This document shows positions 35,071 to 43,735 of a stretch of DNA of 64,000 nt, in pieces. Made by a program: the position numbers and the translations under genes. Each line of letters begins with the position of its first letter. Position 1 is the stretch's first letter. The notes under the pieces are model-generated. The model made no database searches and was not told the origin of the DNA. It was given only the letters and a program-made list of their open reading frames with translations. Origin of the DNA: Mycobacterium sp. D16Q13 (GTDB taxonomy: Bacteria > Actinomycetota > Actinomycetes > Mycobacteriales > Mycobacteriaceae); NCBI RefSeq assembly GCF_002013375.1, contig NZ_MAEW01000021.1, positions 25,609 to 89,608 on the forward strand, given 5' to 3'.

Positions 35071-36303
35071 ATGATGAGCACCGTGGAATTGTTCGACCCG
35101 CAGGTCCTGGAGGATCCCTATCCGTTCTATCGGAGGCTGCGCGAGACGGCGCCGGTATGGCCCGTCGGTGATTCCGGCTTCTACTTCGTCTCGCGCTGGG
35201 ATCTCGTCGTGGAGGCCACCGAGCGCACCGAGGATTTCTCGTCCAACCTCACCGCCGCGCTCATGAAATCCGAGGACTCCGGGGCCGGGCCGACGGTTGC
35301 CGTGATGGGGCCGGTCGCCGACCCCACCCATGTTCTGGCCACCGGCGACGATCCGGTCCATCATGCGCATCGCAAACTGGTGCTGCCGACATTGGTCGCC
35401 AAGCGGATCACCGCACTGGAACCCGTCATGGCTGCGACCGGGACGCGGTTGTGGGAACGCGGAGTCGACGGCGACGGCATCGACTGGATGGCCGCGATGG
35501 GCGACGCGTTGCCGATGACCATGGTGGCCCGGCTGATCGGCCTGCCCGATGAGGATGTGCCGCAACTGGTGCAGTGGGGCTATTCCAGCACCGAGATGCT
35601 CGGCGGGCTCAACACCGCGCAGCGGCAGACTCAGGTCGTCACGGACACCATGTACCTGATCCTCTACCTGCGTGAACACCTGGAGAAGGAACTGGCCGCG
35701 CCCGGGGAGAACCTGCTCGGATACCTGGCACAGGCGTGTAACCGGGGAGATATCTCCTTGGATATCGGCGTGATGATCCTGGTGCAGCTGGTCGGCGCCG
35801 GTGGTGAGTCCACCGCGGGATTGATGGGTAACGCGGTGCGCATCCTCGGCGAGAACCCCGAACTGCAGCGGCGCGTTCGCGACGACCGTGCGCTGTTGCC
35901 GACCTTCCTGGAAGAGGCCCTTCGACTGGAGTCGCCGTTTCGCGGGCATCACCGCCACGTCGTGGCAGACACCTCGCTCGGCGGGGTCGAGCTGCCCGCG
36001 GGCAGCCACCTCACCCTGATGTGGGGCGCGGCCAACCGCGATCCGGCGATCTTCGAGGACCCCGACGCCCTGCGCCTTGACCGGCCAAGTCCCCGCAGTC
36101 ACATCACCTTTGGCAAGGGACTGCATTTCTGCGTGGGGGCGGCGCTGGCGCGTTTGGAGGCGCGTACCGCGATCAACCTGTTGCTTGATCGGACACACGA
36201 ATTCACGATCAAACCCGGCGGTGCCCAGTGGGTTCCGAGCATCATGATGCGTCGGCACCACAGGCTGGAGCTGGAGCTCAGCCTGCGAGCTACCGGCGCC
36301 TGA
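35071..36303 (+). CDS. Cytochrome P450
   Basis: 410 aa soluble class I bacterial P450. The oxygen-activating I helix is LVGAGGESTAGLM, the K-helix ExxR is EEALRLES, and the haem ligand is Cys354 in FGKGLHFCVGAALAR. No membrane anchor and no ferredoxin gene is adjacent, so electron partners come from elsewhere. The CYP family and substrate cannot be assigned by eye. It is divergent from the TetR gene, and its 3' end overlaps the DUF4191 gene by 14 bp. A second ATG (35074) follows immediately and could be the true start. Confidence 0.92.
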   Translation: MMSTVELFDPQVLEDPYPFYRRLRETAPVWPVGDSGFYFVSRWDLVVEATERTEDFSSNLTAALMKSEDSGAGPTVAVMGPVADPTHVLATGDDPVHHAHRKLVLPTLVAKRITALEPVMAATGTRLWERGVDGDGIDWMAAMGDALPMTMVARLIGLPDEDVPQLVQWGYSSTEMLGGLNTAQRQTQVVTDTMYLILYLREHLEKELAAPGENLLGYLAQACNRGDISLDIGVMILVQLVGAGGESTAGLMGNAVRILGENPELQRRVRDDRALLPTFLEEALRLESPFRGHHRHVVADTSLGGVELPAGSHLTLMWGAANRDPAIFEDPDALRLDRPSPRSHITFGKGLHFCVGAALARLEARTAINLLLDRTHEFTIKPGGAQWVPSIMMRRHHRLELELSLRATGA

Positions 36304-37042
36304 TGGTGCGCTGCATCCCGCCGCGTGCCTTCGCCTGCCCTCCGGGCATCGGGCCCTTCGGCATGGCCGCGGCGCGTGAACCCAGCGCCGACAGCCGGGA
36401 CTCCAGGGAGTCCATCTGCTTGGCGGTGATGTTGGCGGGAAGCTTGGTGAGGTGGCGCTCCAGCTTGGACAGCGGAACCTGACCGTCCTCGTTGCCGACG
36501 ATGACGTCGTAGATCGGTGTATCGCCGACGACGCGAGCGGTGCGCTTCTTCTCCTGAGCCAAGAGCGGGCCCAGCCGGCCGGGAGCACCTTCTGCGACGA
36601 AGATGATGCCGGGACGGCCGATGACCCGGTGCACGACGTCGAGCTGCGTCGTACCCGCGACCGCGGTGGTGACCCGCCATTTTCCGCGCATGTTATCCAG
36701 CGCCCAGCCCGCGGCACCCTTCTGGCCCTCGGCCTTGGTGAACACCGATTTCTGCACGCGCCGGCCGAAGATGATGAACGCCACCAGCAGGCCGAGCACC
36801 ACGCCCAGGATCGGGAACATGAACACGCTGATCCCGCCCGCGAAGTACCCGGCGACCGCGAACGCCGCGACGATCAGCACGAAAGCGCCGATCATGTACG
36901 GCAGGAGACGCTTGTCTTCCTTGCGCTGAATCTGGAAGGCCTGCCACATCTGGGCGCGGCGCGCCTTTGATTCGGCCTTGCGGCGCGCCTTTACCTCGGC
37001 CTTGGCGGCCTTGGCCTCGGCGGGATTCAGTGATTTAGGCAT
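36290..37042 (-). CDS. DUF4191 family membrane protein
   Basis: 250 aa, counterpart of Rv2219. A very basic N-terminus (KAAKAEVKARRKAESKARR) leads into two close TM helices (about residues 48-68 and 72-92), followed by a soluble domain of about 150 residues with AQEKKRTARVVGDTPIYDV and a basic tail. Conserved in actinobacteria beside lipA. The function is unknown. It starts 16 bp after lipA and so belongs to the lipB-lipA unit. Confidence 0.9.
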   Translation of the reverse strand: MPKSLNPAEAKAAKAEVKARRKAESKARRAQMWQAFQIQRKEDKRLLPYMIGAFVLIVAAFAVAGYFAGGISVFMFPILGVVLGLLVAFIIFGRRVQKSVFTKAEGQKGAAGWALDNMRGKWRVTTAVAGTTQLDVVHRVIGRPGIIFVAEGAPGRLGPLLAQEKKRTARVVGDTPIYDVIVGNEDGQVPLSKLERHLTKLPANITAKQMDSLESRLSALGSRAAAMPKGPMPGGQAKARGGMQRTIRRR

Positions 37043-37058
37043 GTACCGAGTCTAAGTC

Positions 37059-38051
37059 TCAGCGCGCGATGAGATTCACTGCCTCCTGGGCAGCCGACCC
37101 GGCCGACGCCAGGTGCACCAGCCCCGCGGGCAGCGGGCGTCCATGGTGAGCCATCGCCTGCGCGTACAGCCGCCCCGCCCGGTACGAGGAACGCACCAGC
37201 GGCCCGGCCATCACACCGGCGAAGCCCAGACCCTCCGCAAAATCCGAAAGTTCCACGAATTCTTGCGGTTTGACCCAGCGATCAACCGGATGGTGTCGCG
37301 GTGAGGGCCGCAAATACTGGGTGATGGTGATGATGTCGCAGCCCGCCTCGTGCAGTGCGACAAGTGCCTCGCGAATCTCGTCGTTGGTCTCGCCCATGCC
37401 GAGAATCAGGTTGCTCTTGGTCACCAGCTGCGCCTCACGCGCGGCGGTGATCACCGACAGGCTTCGCTCATAGCTGAACGCGGGCCGGATACGGCGGAAC
37501 ACTCGCGGCACCGTCTCCAGGTTGTGCGCCAGCACCTCGGGCCGCGATGCGAACACCTCGTCGAGCTGCTCGGGGACGGCGTTGAAGTCCGGGATGAGCA
37601 GCTCCACACCCGTGGCCGGATTGAGCTCCTTGATGTATCGCACGGTTTCGGCGTACAGCCAGGCGCCGCCGTCGGGCAGGTCGTCCCGTGCCACCCCGGT
37701 GACTGTCGAGTACCGCAGGCCCATGGTGTGCACGCTCTCGGCCACCCGCCGAGGCTCGTCTCGGTCCAGGTCAGCGGGCTTGCCGGTGTCGATCTGGCAG
37801 AAATCGCAGCGACGAGTGCACTGCTCGCCGCCGATGAGGAAGGTGGCCTCGCGGTCTTCCCAGCATTCGAAGATGTTGGGGCATCCGGCTTCCTCGCACA
37901 CGGTGTGCAGACCGCCCGTGCGCACCAGCGCCTTGAGTTCCTTGTACTCGGGGCCCATCTTGGCGCGGGTGCGGATCCAGTCCGGCTTGCGTTCGATGGG
38001 GGTTTGGGCGTTGCGAACTTCCAGTCGCAGCAGCTTGCGGGGTTCGGTCAT
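37059..38051 (-). CDS. lipA: Lipoyl synthase
   Basis: 330 aa radical-SAM enzyme that inserts two sulfurs at C6 and C8 of the octanoyl group bound to lipoyl domains. Both iron-sulfur clusters are readable: the auxiliary cluster site CEEAGCPNIFEC and the radical-SAM CTRRCDFC. GGEQCTRR and the C-terminal PLVRSSYRAG are conserved. It starts within the lipB stop (ATGA overlap), so octanoylation and sulfur insertion are coupled. The acceptor, the dihydrolipoamide acyltransferase, is two genes upstream in the same cluster. Counterpart of Rv2218. Confidence 0.97.
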   Translation of the reverse strand: MTEPRKLLRLEVRNAQTPIERKPDWIRTRAKMGPEYKELKALVRTGGLHTVCEEAGCPNIFECWEDREATFLIGGEQCTRRCDFCQIDTGKPADLDRDEPRRVAESVHTMGLRYSTVTGVARDDLPDGGAWLYAETVRYIKELNPATGVELLIPDFNAVPEQLDEVFASRPEVLAHNLETVPRVFRRIRPAFSYERSLSVITAAREAQLVTKSNLILGMGETNDEIREALVALHEAGCDIITITQYLRPSPRHHPVDRWVKPQEFVELSDFAEGLGFAGVMAGPLVRSSYRAGRLYAQAMAHHGRPLPAGLVHLASAGSAAQEAVNLIAR

Positions 38052-38743
38052 GCTCCGACCGCCCCGACTGCCAGCCGTCCCTCGAGTGCGTCGAGCACCG
38101 AGGTAATCACCTGGTCATGTATCTCGTCGATGGTGACGTCCCGGCCCAGCTCGGCGGAGAGCGTCGTCACACCGGCGTCGCTGATGCCGCAGGCCACGAT
38201 CGGCAGGTACGCGTCCAGACTGTTATTGCAGTTGAGGGAGAAGCCGTGCATGGTGACGCCGCGCTGCACGCGGACCCCGATCGCGGCGATCTTGCGTTCG
38301 GGCTTCCCGCCGCCCGCGGCCAGCCACACGCCGGAGCGGCCATCGACGCGCTTGGTCTGCACACCCAGCTGTGCGCACACCGCGATGATCGATTCTTCTA
38401 GGCGCCGAACGTAGTTCACCACGTCGATGGGCTCGGCCAATCGCACGATCGGGTAGCCGACCAGCTGACCCGGTCCGTGCCAGGTGATTTTGCCGCCGCG
38501 GTCGGTGTCGATGACGGGTGCGCCGTTGATCGGCCGTTCCTGCGCCTCGGTGCGCCGACCGGCGGTGTACACCGCCGGATGCTGCAGGGTCAGCAGGGTG
38601 TCGGGTCCGCCGGCGACGCGCGCCTCGACAAGGTCGCGCTGCAGCTCCCAGGCCGCCTCATAGTCGATCACGCCCAGATCCCGTACGACGACGGGATCTG
38701 CGCTGGATCGGATGGATCCATGAGTGCGGTGCACGGGTTCCAT
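38048..38743 (-). CDS. lipB: Octanoyl-[ACP]-protein octanoyltransferase
   Basis: 231 aa. LipB moves octanoate from ACP to the lysine of lipoyl domains. HPAVYTAGRRTE, GGKITWHGPGQLVGYP, the catalytic lysine in ERKIAAIGVRV and the acyl-cysteine in LPIVACGI are all present. Its stop overlaps the lipA start by four bases, the order known from Rv2217-Rv2218. It is preceded by the SDR gene by only four bases, so the whole block is probably one transcript. Confidence 0.96.
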   Translation of the reverse strand: MEPVHRTHGSIRSSADPVVVRDLGVIDYEAAWELQRDLVEARVAGGPDTLLTLQHPAVYTAGRRTEAQERPINGAPVIDTDRGGKITWHGPGQLVGYPIVRLAEPIDVVNYVRRLEESIIAVCAQLGVQTKRVDGRSGVWLAAGGGKPERKIAAIGVRVQRGVTMHGFSLNCNNSLDAYLPIVACGISDAGVTTLSAELGRDVTIDEIHDQVITSVLDALEGRLAVGAVGA

Positions 38744-38747
38744 TATC

Positions 38748-39650
38748 TCACTTCATTGGTCGACTGTTGTTGGCGTAGGCCAGCGCCTCGCCGATGGTGT
38801 GGTGCTCGAACTCGAATCCGTGCCGTTCCAGGACCGCGGGGATGACCCGCATGCTGCGGGTCAGTTCGGCATCGGCGAACTCGCCGAAGATGGCGCGCAA
38901 CGCGAATTGCGGTGCCACCAGCAGGGTGGGGCGATGCAGCGTCCGGGCCAGGGCTGCGGTGAACTCCGCATTGGTCACCGGTGCGGGCCCGGTCAGGTTG
39001 ACCGGGCCCGAGAGGGCCGATTCGGTCAATGCGAACTCGAGGGCACGGATCTGGTCTTCAAGGCTGATCCAGGGCATGTACCAGCGCCCGTTGCCCAGCC
39101 GTGCACCGAGGCCGAGGGAGAACAACGGGCGTGACCTGCCGAAGAGCCCGCCGGCGGGGGACAGCACCAGGCCGGTGCGGACGATCACCACCCGGGCTCC
39201 GGCTTGCGCGGCCTCCTCGGTTGCTCCCTCCCAGTCGACGCACACGCGAGCGAGGAAACCGTCACCGCTGGATGCGGTTTCGTCGATGACGCGGTCTCCG
39301 CTGTCGCCGTAGTAGCCGACCGCGGAGGCGTTGATCAACACCGGTATGCCAGCATCGGCAACGGCACCAGCCAGCACCTCGGTAGGGATGACGCGGCTGT
39401 CGTAGATCTCTTGTTTGTAGGCGCCCGACCACCGTTTGTCGCCGACGCCGACGCCACACATGTTGACGACGGCATCGGCACCGTCCAGAGCGCCGGGTTC
39501 TATTTGCCCGCTCGCCGGATCCCAGCGCTGTTCATCGGGGCCCATCGGGTCGCGGCGAACCAGTCGGACCACGGTGTGGTCTGCGGCACGCAGTGACGCG
39601 ACAAGCGCCGACCCGATCACCCCCGAGGAGCCGGCGATGACGATGCGCAT
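38748..39650 (-). CDS. TIGR01777-type NAD(P)-binding epimerase/SDR
   Basis: 300 aa short-chain dehydrogenase-like protein with the nucleotide-binding GSSGVIGSALV at the N-terminus and a DUF1731-like C-terminal domain (RPTLLVAPQFALRAIFGE). It corresponds to Rv2216. E. coli YfcH and cell-division-linked SulA-like proteins are distant relatives. The biochemical function is not established. It lies three bases downstream of the dihydrolipoamide acyltransferase gene and upstream of lipB. Confidence 0.88.
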   Translation of the reverse strand: MRIVIAGSSGVIGSALVASLRAADHTVVRLVRRDPMGPDEQRWDPASGQIEPGALDGADAVVNMCGVGVGDKRWSGAYKQEIYDSRVIPTEVLAGAVADAGIPVLINASAVGYYGDSGDRVIDETASSGDGFLARVCVDWEGATEEAAQAGARVVIVRTGLVLSPAGGLFGRSRPLFSLGLGARLGNGRWYMPWISLEDQIRALEFALTESALSGPVNLTGPAPVTNAEFTAALARTLHRPTLLVAPQFALRAIFGEFADAELTRSMRVIPAVLERHGFEFEHHTIGEALAYANNSRPMK

Positions 39651-39653
39651 GAG

Positions 39654-41414
39654 CTACAGACCCAGGTCCGCCTCGAAAGCCCCCTCTTCCAGGCGATGTT
39701 TGATCGTGGTGAGGAACCGCCCCGCGTCGGCTCCGTCGATCAGGCGGTGATCGTAGGTCAGTGGCAGGTAGCAGACCGACCGGATGCCGATCGACTCGTT
39801 GCCCGCGTCGTCACGGATAACCCTGGGACGCTTCACGATTGCACCAGTGCCGAGCATGGCGGCCTGCGGCGGCACCAGGATCGGGGTATCGAACAGCGCA
39901 CCTTGGCTGCCGATGTTGGTGATGGTGAAGGTGCCGCCGGCGAGCTCGTCGGGCTTGAGGTTCCCCGAACGTGCGCGACCGGCGATATCGGCGATGGCGC
40001 GGGCCAGCCCGGCCAGCGACAGGTCACCGGCATTGTGGATCACCGGAGACAGCAGCCCCTGATCGGTGTCGACCGCGATACCCAGGTGCTCGGCGTCGAA
40101 GTAGGTGATCTCCTTGGTGTCTTCGTTGTAACTCGCGTTGACGTTCGGGTGCGCCTTGAGCGCCTCGACCGCGGCCTTGGCGAAGAAGGGCAGGAATGTC
40201 AGGTTGACGCCCTCGCGCTCGGCGAAGGTGGCCTTGGCGCGAGCACGCAGTGCCGTGATCTTGGTGACATCGACCTCGTGGGTCTGCGTCAGCTGTGCGG
40301 TCTGCTGCAGCGACTCGCGCGTCTTCTTGGCGGTCAGCTGGCGAATCCGGTTGGCCTTCTGCGTGGTTCCACGCAGGTGCGCCAGCGCAGCCGGAGCTGC
40401 CGGAGTCGACGGCGCAGGGGCTCCGGCCGCCTTGGGAGCTGCTGCCGGAGCGGGGGCCTTGGCTGCTTCGGCAGCAGCCAGGACGTCCTGCTTGCGGATG
40501 CGTCCACCCACGCCGCTGCCGGTCAGCGCGGACAGGTCCACGTTGTTCTCAGCGGCGAGCTTGCGCACGAGCGGCGTGACATATGGGTTATCGCTTGCGC
40601 CGTCAGTGGCGGCGGGAGCCGCCGCTGGAGCAGGTGCGGGCGCGGCAGGTGCCGGGGCAGCTGCGGGCGCGGGCGCCGGGGGTGCGACAGGTGCGGGTGC
40701 AGGTGCCGGAGGCGCGGGCGGTGCCGTAGGCGCTGCCTCGCGTTCGGGGGCAGGCGCGGGTGCGGGTGCCGCGGCGGGAGCGGCACCAGCTGCCCCGACA
40801 ACGGCGAGTTCGCCACCCACGGCGACGGTGTCGTCCTCATTGGCCGAGATGCTCAGCAGCACACCGGCGACCGGGGACGGAATCTCCGTGTCGACCTTGT
40901 CCGTGGATACCTCGACGAGCGGCTCATCCACCCCGACCTCGTCGCCGACCTTCTTGAGCCAGCGGGTCACAGTGCCCTCGGTGACGGACTCGCCGAGCTC
41001 GGGCATCGTGACCGAGGTGCCGGGGCCCGCCGGAGCGGCGGCGGCCGCTGGGGCAGGAGCAGCAGCCGGTGTCGGTGCTGGCGCCGGTTCGGGTTCCGGT
41101 GCGGGCGTTGGTGCAGGTTCCGGAGCGGGCCCGGCCGCTGCGGGGGCGGGCGCCGACTCCGCGGGGGCTGCTTCGCCGGCCTCGCTGATCACGCCGAGCT
41201 CGCCACCGATCTCGACGGTGTCGTCCTCACGGGCGCTGATCTTGGTCAGCACACCCGAAGTGGGAGCGGGGATCTCGGTGTCCACCTTGTCGGTGGAGAC
41301 CTCGAGCAATGGCTCGTCGACTTGGACCGTGTCGCCCTCTTGCTTGAGCCACCGTGTCACCGTCCCTTCGGTCACGCTCTCACCGAGGGCGGGCATCTGG
41401 ACGGAGAAGGCCAT
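39654..41414 (-). CDS. dlaT: Dihydrolipoamide acyltransferase (E2)
   Basis: 586 aa from ATG 41414 (MAFSVQMPALGES), where the first lipoyl domain starts. Two lipoyl domains, each with VSTDKVDTEIP around the lipoylated lysine, are joined by long Ala/Pro linkers. A peripheral-subunit-binding domain follows (YVTPLVRKLAAENNVDLSAL), then the catalytic core with YDHRLIDGADAGRFL holding the His/Asp pair. Counterpart of Rv2215 (dlaT, also annotated sucB), the E2 of pyruvate dehydrogenase and of peroxynitrite reductase in M. tuberculosis. Lipoate for it is made by the downstream lipB and lipA. Confidence 0.95.
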   Translation of the reverse strand: MAFSVQMPALGESVTEGTVTRWLKQEGDTVQVDEPLLEVSTDKVDTEIPAPTSGVLTKISAREDDTVEIGGELGVISEAGEAAPAESAPAPAAAGPAPEPAPTPAPEPEPAPAPTPAAAPAPAAAAAPAGPGTSVTMPELGESVTEGTVTRWLKKVGDEVGVDEPLVEVSTDKVDTEIPSPVAGVLLSISANEDDTVAVGGELAVVGAAGAAPAAAPAPAPAPEREAAPTAPPAPPAPAPAPVAPPAPAPAAAPAPAAPAPAPAAAPAATDGASDNPYVTPLVRKLAAENNVDLSALTGSGVGGRIRKQDVLAAAEAAKAPAPAAAPKAAGAPAPSTPAAPAALAHLRGTTQKANRIRQLTAKKTRESLQQTAQLTQTHEVDVTKITALRARAKATFAEREGVNLTFLPFFAKAAVEALKAHPNVNASYNEDTKEITYFDAEHLGIAVDTDQGLLSPVIHNAGDLSLAGLARAIADIAGRARSGNLKPDELAGGTFTITNIGSQGALFDTPILVPPQAAMLGTGAIVKRPRVIRDDAGNESIGIRSVCYLPLTYDHRLIDGADAGRFLTTIKHRLEEGAFEADLGL

Positions 41415-41549
41415 GGTTTCCACTCCTGAAAAGGTTCCGATAGCGGCTCACACAATGTGGACATATCTGGCTTACCACAGCGACGTGGCCAGCGGGTCAA
41501 TCCTGTCACTGAGTGGAACGGCGCGCCTGCCCGGGTCCAAGATCGAAGG

Positions 41550-41780
41550 GTGAGTGTGCGCACAGTCGTCTGCGTCATCAAGCCCGGCAGCCGCAAGGGG
41601 CCTGTTGTCGAGGTTGCCGACGACGGCGCGTTGACCCTCTTCGTGCGGGAGCCGGCGATCGACGGCAAAGCCAACAAGGCTGCCGTCGCGTTGCTTGCCG
41701 AGTATTTGGACGTGCCGAAATCGACGGTGCGGATCGTTGCCGGGCAGACCAGCAGACTGAAGCGATTCTCAGTGGGATGA
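41550..41780 (+). CDS. DUF167 (YggU-like) protein
   Basis: 76 aa from a GTG at 41550, where the family homology begins. The motif VIKPGSRKGPVVE, then AIDGKANKAAVALLAEYL and VRIVAGQTSRLKRFSV, is the DUF167 fold. Function unknown. The longer upstream reading frame overlaps the dlaT promoter and looks non-coding, hence the choice of start. It stands alone between dlaT and the next plus-strand gene. Confidence 0.8.
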   Translation: MSVRTVVCVIKPGSRKGPVVEVADDGALTLFVREPAIDGKANKAAVALLAEYLDVPKSTVRIVAGQTSRLKRFSVG

Positions 41781-41828
41781 CCACGCGGATGACAGCGTGA
41801 TCTCAGGATTAGCTGGCACCATGGACGC

Positions 41829-42170
41829 ATGGCATGGCTCGACGCCTTTCGAAGCAACCGCGGGGGGCAGACCACACAGGGCACGAACGACGATGTGCGC
41901 TACCTCGCGGCCTGGGCCGCGGCGCGCACCGGCGTGGAGGCCTATGTCGAACCGCAAACCAACTTCTCCGACGTCACCGTGATTCTCATCGCAGGTGATG
42001 GTGAGTGGACTCGCCGCCGCGTCGGCGGGGTAGCCGGTGCGCGGCGAATCTCCGAGAGGCTCAAAATCCCGGTGTACGACGTGCACCGCACCGGGTACCC
42101 GCAACGCAAACGTGATTACGACGCCCGGCAGCGAATTCTCAAGCGCCGCGCGGCCGAGGAAGGCGCCTAG
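41829..42170 (+). CDS. Conserved actinobacterial hypothetical protein
   Basis: 113 aa of unknown function, small and rather basic (C-terminus KRDYDARQRILKRRAAEE). The middle has FSDVTVILIAGDGEWTRRRVGG and a helix with RISERLKIPVYDVHRTGYP. Such single-domain proteins occur beside pepA in mycobacteria, but no activity is known. It ends six bp from the convergent aminopeptidase gene. Confidence 0.7.
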   Translation: MAWLDAFRSNRGGQTTQGTNDDVRYLAAWAAARTGVEAYVEPQTNFSDVTVILIAGDGEWTRRRVGGVAGARRISERLKIPVYDVHRTGYPQRKRDYDARQRILKRRAAEEGA

Positions 42171-42176
42171 CGGCGC

Positions 42177-43685
42177 TTACCCGTTCTCGACGATGTCTTC
42201 CAGCACCCCGAAGATGGTCCGCACCGGCACACCGGTGCCGCCCTTGGAGATGTAGCCCCACGGTCCGCCGGTGTTGAACGCCGGGCCCGCGACGTCGATA
42301 TGTGCCCATTGCACGCCGTCGGCGACGAACTCGCGCAGGTACAACCCGGCCGCCAGCATGCCGCCGTTGCGGTGATTGGTGACGTTCGCCAGGTCGGCCA
42401 CCCGGGACTTGAGATCGTCGCGCAGTTCCTCGGGGAGCGGCATGGCCCAGCCGTTCTCGCCCACGGACTGCGAGATCGACGACACCCGGTCCCGGAACTC
42501 GTCGGTGCCCATCACGCCGGGGGTGCGCGTACCCAGCGCCACCACCTGCGCACCGGTCAGCGTTGCGGTGTCGATCAGGTAATCGGGCTCGTCCTGGCAG
42601 GCCCGCACGATCGCGTCAGCGAGGATCAGTCGGCCCTCGGCGTCGGTGTTGATCACCTCGACGGTGGTGCCGTCCAGATGGGTCAACACGTCACCGGGAC
42701 GCTGCGCCGTCGACGACGGCATGTTCTCGGCCATGGGTACCGTCGCGATCACGTCGATCGGCAACTGCTGGCGGGCCGCCAGCACGGTGACCGCGATAAC
42801 CGCTGCCGCCCCACCCATATCAGAGGTCATGTTCTCCATACCGCCGGCCGGCTTGATCGAGATGCCGCCCGTGTCGAAGGTGATGCCCTTGCCCACCAGA
42901 GCGACCGTCTTGGCTTTCTTGCCCTTCGCGCCGCGATAGGTCAATCGCACCAGGCGCGGCTGGCGCGAGGAGCCCTTGCCCACTCCCACGACACCGCCGT
43001 AGCCGCCCTTGGCCAGTTCCTTCTCGTCGAGGACCTCGACCTCGATACCCTCGGCCGCCGCCAACGTTTTTGCGCGCTTGGCGAATTCGGCGGGGAATAG
43101 GTGGCTGGGCGGAGTGTTCACCAGATCGCGGGCAATCACGACAGCAGCGGCGACGGCGGCACCGCGCTCCATGGCGTCCTTCTGTGCGCGCCCTTTGTCG
43201 CCGACGAGCAACGTAACCTTCTGCAGCCCAGCATCCTTCGGTGCCGTCTTGGCGCTGCGGAATTCCGCGAAGCGGTATCCGCCCAGCACCAGCCCCTGCA
43301 CGGTGGCGTCGACATCCTGCGCGGACAGCGTGGTCACCAGGGTTTCGACGCTGTCGAGTGACCGTGCGGCGACCCCGGCGGCGCGACGGATCGACTCGGC
43401 GGTGTCGGCCTTGCCCAGTCCTACCGCGAGCACACTGGCCACCGGCAGCCCGTCCACGACCACCCGGGTGAGCTGCTCGGCCGAGCCAGTTGCCCCGACT
43501 GCCTTGAGCGCGGCCTCGATGGACTTGACGGCCGCCTTGTCCAGCAGCTGGGCGTCGGCCACCTTGGGGCCCTTGTCGGATTCCTTCTCGCTGGGGCGCA
43601 CGCCCACGAGCAGTACTGCCGCGGAGACCCCGCGCTGCGGAATGGATGTGGCCAGGGTGAACGAAGGTGCCGTGTATGCGCTCAT
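42177..43685 (-). CDS. pepA: Leucyl aminopeptidase (M17)
   Basis: 502 aa from ATG 43685. The cytosolic di-zinc peptidase core is intact: VGKGITFDTGGISIKPAGG supplies metal ligands and the catalytic lysine, VEVINTDAEGRLILAD is the second signature, and PVSHL-type N-terminal features are replaced by NTPPSHLFPAEFA. It releases N-terminal Leu and similar residues from peptides as a hexamer. Counterpart of Rv2213 (pepB). It is divergent from gcvT, with 50 bp between starts. Confidence 0.95.
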   Translation of the reverse strand: MSAYTAPSFTLATSIPQRGVSAAVLLVGVRPSEKESDKGPKVADAQLLDKAAVKSIEAALKAVGATGSAEQLTRVVVDGLPVASVLAVGLGKADTAESIRRAAGVAARSLDSVETLVTTLSAQDVDATVQGLVLGGYRFAEFRSAKTAPKDAGLQKVTLLVGDKGRAQKDAMERGAAVAAAVVIARDLVNTPPSHLFPAEFAKRAKTLAAAEGIEVEVLDEKELAKGGYGGVVGVGKGSSRQPRLVRLTYRGAKGKKAKTVALVGKGITFDTGGISIKPAGGMENMTSDMGGAAAVIAVTVLAARQQLPIDVIATVPMAENMPSSTAQRPGDVLTHLDGTTVEVINTDAEGRLILADAIVRACQDEPDYLIDTATLTGAQVVALGTRTPGVMGTDEFRDRVSSISQSVGENGWAMPLPEELRDDLKSRVADLANVTNHRNGGMLAAGLYLREFVADGVQWAHIDVAGPAFNTGGPWGYISKGGTGVPVRTIFGVLEDIVENG

Positions 43686-43735
43686 AGGCTCATAGCCTAG
43701 TGAAAGCGAATGATGCGCCAATTAGGGTGAACGCC

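Noticed and set aside
40621..41160. Repetitive Ala/Pro/Gly-coding DNA as a possible repeat element or CRISPR
   Set aside because: It encodes the two flexible linkers between lipoyl and other domains of the E2 protein; no regular repeat-spacer structure. No CRISPR array or tRNA gene was recognised anywhere in the window.
43686..43735. Glycine riboswitch ahead of gcvT
   Set aside because: The 50-bp divergent spacer is too short for the aptamer.
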